Below, piece after piece: positions 1-6,541 of a stretch of 64,000 bases of DNA. Source of the stretch: Pseudomonadales bacterium (GTDB taxonomy: Bacteria; Pseudomonadota; Gammaproteobacteria; Pseudomonadales; Halieaceae); the NCBI GenBank assembly GCA_024234815.1, contig JACKNO010000003.1, positions 496,001 to 560,000 of the forward strand, read 5' to 3'. Made by a program: the position numbers and the translations under genes. Numbering within the stretch: position 1 is the first letter of the stretch; each line of letters begins with the position of its first letter. The notes under the pieces were generated by a model that was not told where the DNA came from, searched no databases, and was given only the letters and a program-made list of their open reading frames with translations.

Positions 1-1186
1 TCCTGAACTCGGTTACCGCCGGCACTGTCCGCCCCGTGCTGTTGGGGTTGGCCAGATAGAAAGCGCCGGCGTTCACGGCGCCCAGGGCATTGGTCTCCGT
101 GAGGCCATAACCGATACCCGGCGTGGCGCGCTTGAAAGTGCCGCTGATCTTGCCCACCTGGTCGGGCGGCCGTGCGGCGCCGCCGGCCATGATGTCCACC
201 AGGGAAGATATATCCCTGTCGGACTTCGCCGCGGCAGCCTGCAGTTCGGCGGACATGGTGGGCACACCGTTGAACCAGGTGATGCGCTCCTGCTCGATCA
301 GCCGCAGGGCCTCCTGCGCATCCCACTTGTACATGATCACCAGTTTGCGCCCGACGATCACGGACATCATGAACGCGGAGTGACTGGCGGTGCAATGAAA
401 CAGGGGAATGGTCAGCAGTCCCGCCGGGGGGTATTTGGCCCCGGATTCCACCTCACCCGCCATCTGTTTCGAAACCACCCCCATCAGCATCCAGCTGTAA
501 AGCGCGGACAGTATCCCCCGGTGAGACGACAGGGCGCCCTTCGGGTGCCCGGTGGAACCGGAGGTGTACATAATCGTCGCGTAGTCGTCAGCCGCCACCT
601 CGACATCAGGCATCGCCGCGCCCGCGAACTCGGCGACCAGCTCAGCGAATGGCTTGTGCTCGATGTCGAGGCCGGCGCAATCATCCACGGAGACAATGTG
701 CAGGTCGTGGCGCCCGGCAATCGGCATGAGGCGCTCTATCCTGGCCCGGTCAGCCACTACCACTTTAGCGCCACTGTCCTGGAAACCGTAATCGAGTTCC
801 TCCGTGGTCCACCAGGCGTTCATGGGCACCGCGACCGCCCCGATCGATGTCACGGCGACAAACGCCATCATCCACTGGGGATTATTGCGGCTGAGGATCG
901 CCACCCGATCGCCCTTGCGCACGCCGAACCGCTCCACCAGGCCCATCGCGAACTCGGCGCTGTGGTTGTAGGCCTGGCCGTAGGTATAGCGCTCCTGCTG
1001 GTAGACCGCGAAGTCCTTGTCCGCATGCCGCAGCATGTTGAGAAAATAGGCTCCCAGGTTTGCGGGCATTGCGCTGTAGTTGCGGTACTCGATACCACCG
1101 ATATCGATGGTTTCCACGGCGAAGGGCTGGCCGGGCGCCGTCAGGGCGGCGGCCAGTTCATCGAACTTCTGTACCTCGGCATTCAT
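1..1186 (-). CDS. Acyl-CoA synthetase (AMP-forming), partial, C-terminus beyond window
   Basis: Class I adenylate-forming enzyme expected to activate a carboxylic acid to its acyl-CoA through an acyl-adenylate. The window holds 395 codons, from the ATG at 1186 to the left edge; the C-terminal lid domain is missing. The phosphate-binding motif YTSGSTGHPKG lies at about residues 207-217, and the adenine-site motif GYGLTETN follows near the cut end. The start (MNAEVQKFDEL) lies 27 bases after the stop of the upstream acyl-CoA dehydrogenase gene, so it is probably the third gene of one leftward operon. The substrate cannot be read from sequence; a fatty, terpenoid or steroid side-chain acid would suit the neighbouring dehydrogenase pair. 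The family call is secure and the substrate is inference. Confidence 0.92.
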   Translation of the reverse strand, partial: MNAEVQKFDELAAALTAPGQPFAVETIDIGGIEYRNYSAMPANLGAYFLNMLRHADKDFAVYQQERYTYGQAYNHSAEFAMGLVERFGVRKGDRVAILSRNNPQWMMAFVAVTSIGAVAVPMNAWWTTEELDYGFQDSGAKVVVADRARIERLMPIAGRHDLHIVSVDDCAGLDIEHKPFAELVAEFAGAAMPDVEVAADDYATIMYTSGSTGHPKGALSSHRGILSALYSWMLMGVVSKQMAGEVESGAKYPPAGLLTIPLFHCTASHSAFMMSVIVGRKLVIMYKWDAQEALRLIEQERITWFNGVPTMSAELQAAAAKSDRDISSLVDIMAGGAARPPDQVGKISGTFKRATPGIGYGLTETNALGAVNAGAFYLANPNSTGRTVPAVTEFR

Positions 1187-1213
1187 CAGCTTCACCCCGT
1201 TTCCCGCACTGCC

Positions 1214-2353
1214 CTAGAAACCGCTCAGTAGAGCAAACCGGTCCAGGTGGTAGTTGTAATCGCCAAAGGTATGTTGGGCCACCCGGGCGCGCTTGATAAA
1301 AAAGCCTATTTCATACTCATCCGTCATGCCGATACCGCCGTGCATCTGGATCGCCTCGTTGCTGGCGCGCTGGGCGACCTCACACAGCTTGGCCTTGGCG
1401 GCGCTGGCCAGCAGGGCCAGCTCCTGCTCACCATCGTCGATGGCGTGCAGCGCCTGCAATACGATCGAGCGCGCCAGCTCAAGCTCGGCGAACAACTCGG
1501 CCGCGCGGTGTTGCAAGCCCTGGAAGGAACCGATGACTTTGCCGAACTGCTTGCGTTCCTTGAGGTAGGTCACGGTACGCTCAAAGGCTTCCACGGACAA
1601 GCCCAGCAACTCTGCCGCCAGGCCGATATTGGCGATATCCAGGGTGCGGCTGAGGCCGCCCCACGCATCGCCCTCGGCGCCGAGCAAATTGGCCGCCGGC
1701 ACCCGCACCTTGTCCAGGACCAGGGCGCCCACATTGCGCGAATCAACCATTTCGCGCCGCTCCACCGACAGGCCAGCTGTGGCTGCATCCACCAGCAGCG
1801 CGCTCAATCCCTGCTGCTGGCCCACGTCGCCACCGGTACGGGCGATCACGATAAACTGGTTGGCCGACGCCGCATCCAGCACCATCAGCTTACTGCCGCT
1901 GATCACGAAATCGTCACCGTCACGGCGGGCGCTTGTCGCGGTCTGTTGGGGCGCATGGTGCCCGCGCTCCTGCAGCGCCAGCGTAATCAGCTGCTCCCCG
2001 GCGGCGATGGCCGGCAGCAAGCGCCCTTTCTGTTCGCTATTGCCCAGCTCCGAAATGAGCGTGGCGGCGATCAGCACCGTCGACTGCAGCGGGCTGGCGC
2101 TCAGGTTGCGCCCCGCCTGCTCCAGGACGAGGCCGAGGCCGGTGTAGCCGTACCCCAGACCGCCAAACTCTTCGGGAATGGCGATACCGGCCCAGCCCAT
2201 AGCGGCCATCTCCGCCCACACATCGCTGTCAAAACCCTGCGCGTTGTCGCTGTCACGCAGCTTGCGCAAATGCGCCACGGTGGCCTTTTCCGCCAGGAAA
2301 CCCGCGGCCGATTCCTTGAGCATCACCTGCTCTTCAGTCAATACCAGTGCCAT
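1214..2353 (-). CDS. Acyl-CoA dehydrogenase, probable non-catalytic-type subunit
   Basis: FAD-dependent acyl-CoA dehydrogenase fold, 379 residues, starting MALVLTEEQVML. I chose the ATG at 2353 because GAGGAG lies just upstream; the reading frame extends 16 codons further but would overlap the preceding gene. The C-terminal signature QMHGGIGMTDEYEIG is intact. The stretch after RARV, where most family members carry the catalytic Glu of a YEGT-type motif, reads AQHTFGD and has no Glu there. Its neighbour 28 bases upstream keeps a Glu in SIEGGTSE. Two adjacent, unlike dehydrogenases of this sort are known to form mixed tetramers in steroid side-chain beta-oxidation (FadE26/27 and FadE28/29 of mycobacteria), so a heteromeric enzyme is a reasonable inference here. 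An alternative is a Glu placed elsewhere in the fold. Confidence 0.9.
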   Translation of the reverse strand: MALVLTEEQVMLKESAAGFLAEKATVAHLRKLRDSDNAQGFDSDVWAEMAAMGWAGIAIPEEFGGLGYGYTGLGLVLEQAGRNLSASPLQSTVLIAATLISELGNSEQKGRLLPAIAAGEQLITLALQERGHHAPQQTATSARRDGDDFVISGSKLMVLDAASANQFIVIARTGGDVGQQQGLSALLVDAATAGLSVERREMVDSRNVGALVLDKVRVPAANLLGAEGDAWGGLSRTLDIANIGLAAELLGLSVEAFERTVTYLKERKQFGKVIGSFQGLQHRAAELFAELELARSIVLQALHAIDDGEQELALLASAAKAKLCEVAQRASNEAIQMHGGIGMTDEYEIGFFIKRARVAQHTFGDYNYHLDRFALLSGF

Positions 2354-2381
2354 GATTCGATACTCCTCGTCTGTGCGCCGC

Positions 2382-3563
2382 TCAGGCGTCCGGCAGGCCA
2401 AGCACGCGCTTGGAGATAATGTTCAGTTGTACCTCTGAGGTACCGCCCTCGATGGAGTTACCCTTGGAGCGCAACCAGTCCCGGCTGACCACGCCGTCGC
2501 GGTATTCCGGGCCGTCCCAGCCCAGCGCCTGCTCGCCCAGGGCCGCCAGATTCAACTCGTTGCGCCGCTTGTTCAGCTCGGTGCCGTAGTACTTGAATAT
2601 AGAGGAGGCGGCGCCGAGGCCCTGCCCGGCCTTTGCCTCGTCGCCCACCCTCGCCATCGTGGCCGCGAATGCCAGTGTGTCCAGCTGGTACTGGGCGATG
2701 ACCTGCCGCAATATGCCGTTAGCGAGACGGCCGGAAGAGTCGCTGCCGATGGCTTCAACCGCCATCTGGCCGACAGATTTTTTAGGGGCGGCGCCAAAGC
2801 CGGAAATCATCTCGCGCTCATGGGTCAGCAGGTACTTGGCGATAGCCCAGCCCTTGCCCTCTTCGCCGATAAGATTACTTTTGTAAGCTTTTACATTGTC
2901 AAAAAAGGTCTCGCAAAAAGGCGAGGAGCCGCTGATCAGCTTGATCGGGCGGGTAGTCACGCCGGGGCTGGCCATGTCAAACAGGACAAAGCTGATACCC
3001 TCGTGCTTGCTGCCGCTGTTGTCCGTGCGCACCAGGCAGAAGATCCAGTCTGACTTGTCGGCATAGCTGGTCCAGATTTTCTGGCCGTTGATCAGGTAGT
3101 GGTCGCCCTTGTCTTCCGCTTTCGTGGCGAGGCTGGCCAGGTCGGAACCCGCGTTTGGTTCCGAGTAGCCCTGGCACCAGCGGATTTCGCCGCGGGCGAT
3201 TTTCGGCAGGTGTTCCAGCTTCTGCTCCTGGGAGCCGAAGTGCAGCAGCGCCGGGCCCAGCATCGAAATACCGAAACTGTCCAGGGGCGAGCGGGCATTG
3301 ATCCTGGCCATCTCCTGGCGCAGGACTTTTACTTGTTCCTTGTCGAGGCCGCCACCACCGTACTCTTTCGGCCAGTGGGGTACCGTCCAGCCGCGCGCCG
3401 CCATGCGGTCGCACCAGACCTTCTGGTCGGGATGGTCGATCTCGGGGTTGCGCCCGCCGTTATACAGGTCGTCGAACCCCTTGACGGGGGTGCGCATGCT
3501 TTCTGGGCAGTTTTCTTCAAGCCAGGCGCGTGTCTCCTGGCGGAACTGTTCAAGGTCGCTCAC
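2382..3563 (-). CDS. Acyl-CoA dehydrogenase, probable catalytic subunit
   Basis: FAD-dependent acyl-CoA dehydrogenase of 393 residues, introducing the alpha-beta double bond into an acyl-CoA. It begins with GTG at 3563 (MSDLEQFRQETRAWL), with a GAGG ribosome site about 8 bases upstream. The N-terminal helical domain is followed by the FAD-contacting stretch QGYSEPNAGSDLAS and IWTSYADKSDW; near the C-terminus NSIEGGTSEVQ carries the Glu expected as catalytic base. It is the first gene of the leftward operon; the second dehydrogenase starts 28 bases after its stop. A promoter overlapped by a palindrome lies at 3682-3710. The substrate is unknown. The N-terminal form and the paired arrangement resemble steroid or branched-chain acyl-CoA dehydrogenases more than classical short-chain enzymes. 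Confidence 0.92.
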   Translation of the reverse strand: MSDLEQFRQETRAWLEENCPESMRTPVKGFDDLYNGGRNPEIDHPDQKVWCDRMAARGWTVPHWPKEYGGGGLDKEQVKVLRQEMARINARSPLDSFGISMLGPALLHFGSQEQKLEHLPKIARGEIRWCQGYSEPNAGSDLASLATKAEDKGDHYLINGQKIWTSYADKSDWIFCLVRTDNSGSKHEGISFVLFDMASPGVTTRPIKLISGSSPFCETFFDNVKAYKSNLIGEEGKGWAIAKYLLTHEREMISGFGAAPKKSVGQMAVEAIGSDSSGRLANGILRQVIAQYQLDTLAFAATMARVGDEAKAGQGLGAASSIFKYYGTELNKRRNELNLAALGEQALGWDGPEYRDGVVSRDWLRSKGNSIEGGTSEVQLNIISKRVLGLPDA

Positions 3564-3681
3564 GGGAATGCCTCGTTAGTCATCGCGGGAACGCAACAAC
3601 CCGGCCGGGCCGGGATTATCGTGCTCCCTGGTTGCAGACATGAGGCCCGCGCCGAGCGACGGGACCCCCAAATCGGATTTG

Positions 3682-3710
3682 AACATACAGTATGTTTTAC
3701 TTTCACTCAA
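3682..3710 (-). promoter_or_regulatory. Promoter with overlapping palindromic operator for the acyl-CoA dehydrogenase operon
   Basis: Read leftward, TTGAGT (3710-3705) and TATGTT (3687-3682) form a -35/-10 pair with a 17-base spacer. The perfect palindrome AACATAC-A-GTATGTT (3682-3696) covers the -10 element. A palindrome at this position is typical of TetR-type repressors of fatty-acid or terpenoid genes, but no regulator gene is adjacent, so its owner is unknown. The 5' leader would be about 110 bases. Confidence 0.6.
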
Positions 3711-3757
3711 GTATCTTTTGGGCAATCGCCGTACCCGATCCGCGTTGACAGACCGCG

Positions 3758-3779
3758 CCTGTCGGGTGGAACCGACAGG
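3758..3779. repeat. Inverted repeat CCTGTCGG-6-CCGACAGG
   Basis: Perfect 8-bp arms with a 6-base loop, about 50 bases upstream of the promoter of the leftward dehydrogenase operon and 40 bases beyond the receptor-gene terminator. There is no T-run, so a terminator role is unlikely. It could be a second protein-binding site. Confidence 0.4.
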
Positions 3780-3817
3780 GGGAAACCCATGGCGTGGCAC
3801 GGCCCGGGCTCGAAGAC

Positions 3818-3849
3818 ACAAAAAAGGGCGTGCCACAGGACACACCCTT
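3818..3849 (-). terminator. Rho-independent terminator after TonB receptor gene
   Basis: On the minus strand a 9-bp stem AAGGGTGTG/CACGCCCTT (one G-U pair, 8-base loop) is followed at once by a run of six T. It lies 56 bases after the receptor stop codon and separates that gene from the dehydrogenase operon promoter. Confidence 0.8.
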
Positions 3850-3904
3850 CCAGAAAAACGCTCCCCGACCCCGAGGGAGCGATGTAAAGCCGGCCTTTAC
3901 CCGA

Positions 3905-6202
3905 TCAGAACTCCATGATCAGCTCTGCACCATAGGTGCGCGGTTGCAGATAGGTGGACGCCGTTGCGCCTATCAGGTAATTGGCGTCATCGCGGTTTGC
4001 GAGGTTTTTGCCCCAGATCGCAAACTGCCAGTCGGCGCTGAACATTTTCATATCGGCGAGGCTGATGCGCCCATTGAGCAGGCCGAAAGCAGCCACCTCC
4101 ACATCACCAAACTCCGTATTGGCCAGGGCGTACTGGCTGTCCTGCCAGGAGTAGTCGAGGTGAAACTGCAGCTCCCCGATGCTCACCGGCAGGGAGTAGT
4201 CGGTGCTTACCGCAAAGGCATTTTCCGGCGCCCAGACCAGTTCCGTGGTATCCGAGCGATCCGAGCCATCGGGGAAGATAGCATCGTTGATCGTGTAGTC
4301 CACGTAGGCGTAGTTGAAGCTGATCAGGAAGCGCTCCGTTATCGCCGCCTGCATATCTATTTCAGCGCCATAGATATCCGCATTGCCGGAATTGAATACC
4401 TCCACAAACTGGGGGTTGTTCACGGGGTCCGGCAGGTAGTCCAGAATGATGTCATCGACCTCCATGTAGAACGCCGCGGCGTTGAAGCGCAGGGAGTTGT
4501 CCATAAACTGCGACTTCCAGCCCAACTCGAAAGAGGTGACCGTCTCCTGGTCGAAGGCCTGGTCGAAATCCAGGCCATTGCGACTGGAACCGCCGGAGCG
4601 AAAACCCGTGGCGACCTTGGTGTAGGTGGAAATAGCGTCCGTCCAGTTGTAGTCGGCCACTGCCGTGTAATCAAACTTGTCCTTGTCCGAGCTGGAGGCT
4701 CCCGGCCCGAAGCTGTTCCACAGCAGGCCGTCGTTGGTACGCTTGGCATCGCGCTGATCGTCGGTGTAGCGCACGCCCGCGGTGAGGTCGAGACGGTCGT
4801 TCAATATATTGGGGGTCCAGGTCGCCTGACCGAAGCCAGCCCAGGATTCGATGTCGGTTTTCACCGTGTACTCGCCGAGGTACAGCGGGTAAAAAGCGGC
4901 GAAGTCCGTACAGAACGGATCTGACGTGGAGCCATCGCTGCAAGGGGTAGGCGGGAAGTTGGTCAGGTCCAGGGCAATGATGCCGGTCTGGTCCACGGTG
5001 GCCCGGTCGAGATACTGGCGCTCGGACTGGTCGCCGTTTTCGTTGTAATAGTAAAGGCCCGCCACATAGCTGAGCCGCTCCGCGCTGCCCACCAGTTGCA
5101 GTTCCTGGGAGAACTGGTCGTCGTCGGTGGCGGTGTATACCTCCAGCGAACCGGTGTCCCCAAAGGACTGGGCGAAGTTCTGGGACGCATCGTCGTCCAG
5201 GTTGCGGTAGCCGGTAATCGATTTCAGCGACAACTGGTCATTGATCTCGTAGCTGAGGGTGAGGTTGTGGCCCTCGACCTTGGTCTTGGTATCCGGCAGG
5301 TAATAGGCGTATTTGCCGCCGCCGGTGGGGGTGCGGGTTTCCTTCAGGCGGCTGGTGAAGCTGTCGGTGACAGGTTCGTAGGCGGGGCTGAGTCCCCCGA
5401 CCGGTCCGCCATACTGGAAGTAGCCCGGTCCCGTGGTCATATCGGAGTAGTCAAAGCTGTAATCGGCGAGAAACTTCTCGATACCGTCATACCGCAGGGC
5501 AACGCGATAGCCCTCGTTCTCCTTCTTGTAGAAATCCGTGTAATCCAGACCCGGCTGGCGGTTGGGGCCGCTGTTATCCACCCAGCCGTCGCGGTCGGAC
5601 AGCGCCGCGGTCAGTTTGGCGCTAAAACCGGCCATGCTCGGCAGGTTCAGGTGGCTGGTGGAGCGCCAGCTGTCGAAATTCCCGACACCCGCGGTCTGCT
5701 TGAAACCCAGCTCGCCGGTGGGCTTGGCGCTTATGAAGTTGATCGCACCGGCCGTGCTGTTGCGACCGTACAAGGTGCCCTGCGGGCCGCGCAGGATCTC
5801 CACCCGCTCAAGTTCCGCCAGGTCAGCCAGCAAGCCGCTGGAGCGAGCGGCGTAAACGCCGTCGTAATACAGGCCCACGGTGGGGTCCTTGGTGATCACC
5901 ACCGAATCGGCGTTGCCGATACCCCGGATAAACAGGGCCATGTTGTTGCTGGAGGTGGGGTAGGAAGGCATCTGCAGACTGGGCGAGGTCATACCGATGT
6001 CCTGGGCATCGATCAGTCGCATGGACTCGATCGCTTCGGAGTCGTAGGCGTAAATGGATATCGGAATATCCTGCAGTGATTGCGTGCGTTTCTGCGCGGT
6101 GACAATCACCTCTTCCAGCTGGGCGAAGGCGTTACCGGCAGCCAGGCCGGATGCCATGAGCACCGCCAGTGGCAGGGCTTTGCGGAAAAGTATCGAAGGC
6201 AT
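3905..6202 (-). CDS. TonB-dependent outer-membrane receptor
   Basis: 765-residue outer-membrane receptor that would import a large or scarce ligand using TonB energy. A signal peptide covers about residues 1-27, ending GNAFA-Q. A TonB-box-like EEVIVTAQKR follows, then a plug domain with RVEILRGPQGTLYGRN at about 120-150, and a beta-barrel ending in a terminal Phe. It belongs to the broad group common in marine proteobacteria that take up terpenoids, steroids, glycans or iron chelates; the ligand cannot be told from sequence. GGAG sits 8 bases upstream of the ATG. It lies next to acyl-CoA catabolic genes but is separated from them by a terminator, so it has its own transcript. The palindrome at 6306-6322 lies upstream. 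Confidence 0.93.
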   Translation of the reverse strand: MPSILFRKALPLAVLMASGLAAGNAFAQLEEVIVTAQKRTQSLQDIPISIYAYDSEAIESMRLIDAQDIGMTSPSLQMPSYPTSSNNMALFIRGIGNADSVVITKDPTVGLYYDGVYAARSSGLLADLAELERVEILRGPQGTLYGRNSTAGAINFISAKPTGELGFKQTAGVGNFDSWRSTSHLNLPSMAGFSAKLTAALSDRDGWVDNSGPNRQPGLDYTDFYKKENEGYRVALRYDGIEKFLADYSFDYSDMTTGPGYFQYGGPVGGLSPAYEPVTDSFTSRLKETRTPTGGGKYAYYLPDTKTKVEGHNLTLSYEINDQLSLKSITGYRNLDDDASQNFAQSFGDTGSLEVYTATDDDQFSQELQLVGSAERLSYVAGLYYYNENGDQSERQYLDRATVDQTGIIALDLTNFPPTPCSDGSTSDPFCTDFAAFYPLYLGEYTVKTDIESWAGFGQATWTPNILNDRLDLTAGVRYTDDQRDAKRTNDGLLWNSFGPGASSSDKDKFDYTAVADYNWTDAISTYTKVATGFRSGGSSRNGLDFDQAFDQETVTSFELGWKSQFMDNSLRFNAAAFYMEVDDIILDYLPDPVNNPQFVEVFNSGNADIYGAEIDMQAAITERFLISFNYAYVDYTINDAIFPDGSDRSDTTELVWAPENAFAVSTDYSLPVSIGELQFHLDYSWQDSQYALANTEFGDVEVAAFGLLNGRISLADMKMFSADWQFAIWGKNLANRDDANYLIGATASTYLQPRTYGAELIMEF

Positions 6203-6305
6203 CGTAGTGCTCCATTTTATTTGTGTAGTCGGCGGGTGCGATTGCGGCGACCGCTCCCGGGGGATTAACCCTCGGCTAAATATACGAGCTTAGTTGCCCG
6301 GGAAA

Positions 6306-6322
6306 ATGTGAAGTATTCACAT
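6306..6322. promoter_or_regulatory. Palindromic site ATGTGAA-GTA-TTCACAT
   Basis: Perfect 7-bp arms around 3 bases, about 105 bases upstream of the leftward receptor start. The half-site resembles CRP (TGTGA/TCACA), but the spacing between TGTGA and TCACA is 5 rather than 6, so a CRP call is not supported. A TATATT element nearer the gene (around 6281-6286 on the minus strand) could be the -10. Confidence 0.45.
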
Positions 6323-6478
6323 AAGCTCTACGGCAATATCGGGTTTTATTGTTTAATATCAATGTTTTACAGAATATGCCGAGGCGACTGGCAGGTGAAA
6401 CCCGCGCGCGGGAACAATAGTTGAACCACCGCCCCAGCCGATCACCCTCACCACATTAACCCTGCTAATTGCAAGGGC

Positions 6479-6506
6479 TTGGATTGCAATCCTCGCTCGC
6501 TATAAT
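6479..6506 (+). promoter_or_regulatory. Promoter with internal palindrome GGATTGCAATCC
   Basis: TTGGAT (6479-6484) and TATAAT (6501-6506), 16 bases apart, give a good promoter for the rightward receptor; the ATG follows 36 bases after the -10. The perfect 12-bp palindrome GGATTGCAATCC (6481-6492) sits between the two elements, where a bound regulator would block or reshape the promoter. A further ATTGCAA lies 15 bases upstream (6468-6474) in the same orientation as the copy inside the palindrome. GGAG occurs in the leader at 6525-6528. Confidence 0.65.
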
Positions 6507-6541
6507 GCCACCGTTTTTTTACTCGGAGCAGGACGCCCCCC

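Larger units (their letters stand above)
3564..3904. other. Intergenic region with promoter, hairpin and terminator
   Basis: 341 bases between the leftward dehydrogenase operon and the end of the leftward TonB receptor gene. No convincing gene lies here. It holds the terminator of the receptor gene (3818-3849), an 8-bp inverted repeat CCTGTCGG/CCGACAGG at 3758-3779 with a 6-base loop, and the promoter and palindrome for the dehydrogenase operon (3682-3710). Confidence 0.8.
6203..6541. other. Divergent control region between two TonB receptors
   Basis: 339 bases with no gene. It contains the palindrome ATGTGAA-GTA-TTCACAT (6306-6322) on the side of the leftward receptor and a promoter with an internal palindrome (6479-6506) for the rightward receptor. 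The middle (about 6330-6385) is A/T-rich and includes AATATC and TAATATC copies. Confidence 0.75.

Noticed and set aside
1247..2419. 390-codon rightward ORF opposite the acyl-CoA dehydrogenase
   Set aside because: It is antisense to a gene with clear family motifs; the composition (many His, Gln, Gly, Arg) is that of a high-GC shadow.
3576..3845. 89-codon leftward ORF in the intergenic region before the dehydrogenase operon
   Set aside because: It runs across the promoter, palindrome and terminator hairpin and shows no family resemblance.
3794..4924. 376-codon rightward ORF opposite the TonB receptor
   Set aside because: Antisense shadow with no recognisable domain and no ribosome site; it also crosses the receptor terminator.
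6307..6321. CRP site upstream of the leftward TonB receptor
   Set aside because: TGTGA and TCACA are 5 bases apart, not 6; retained only as an unassigned palindrome.
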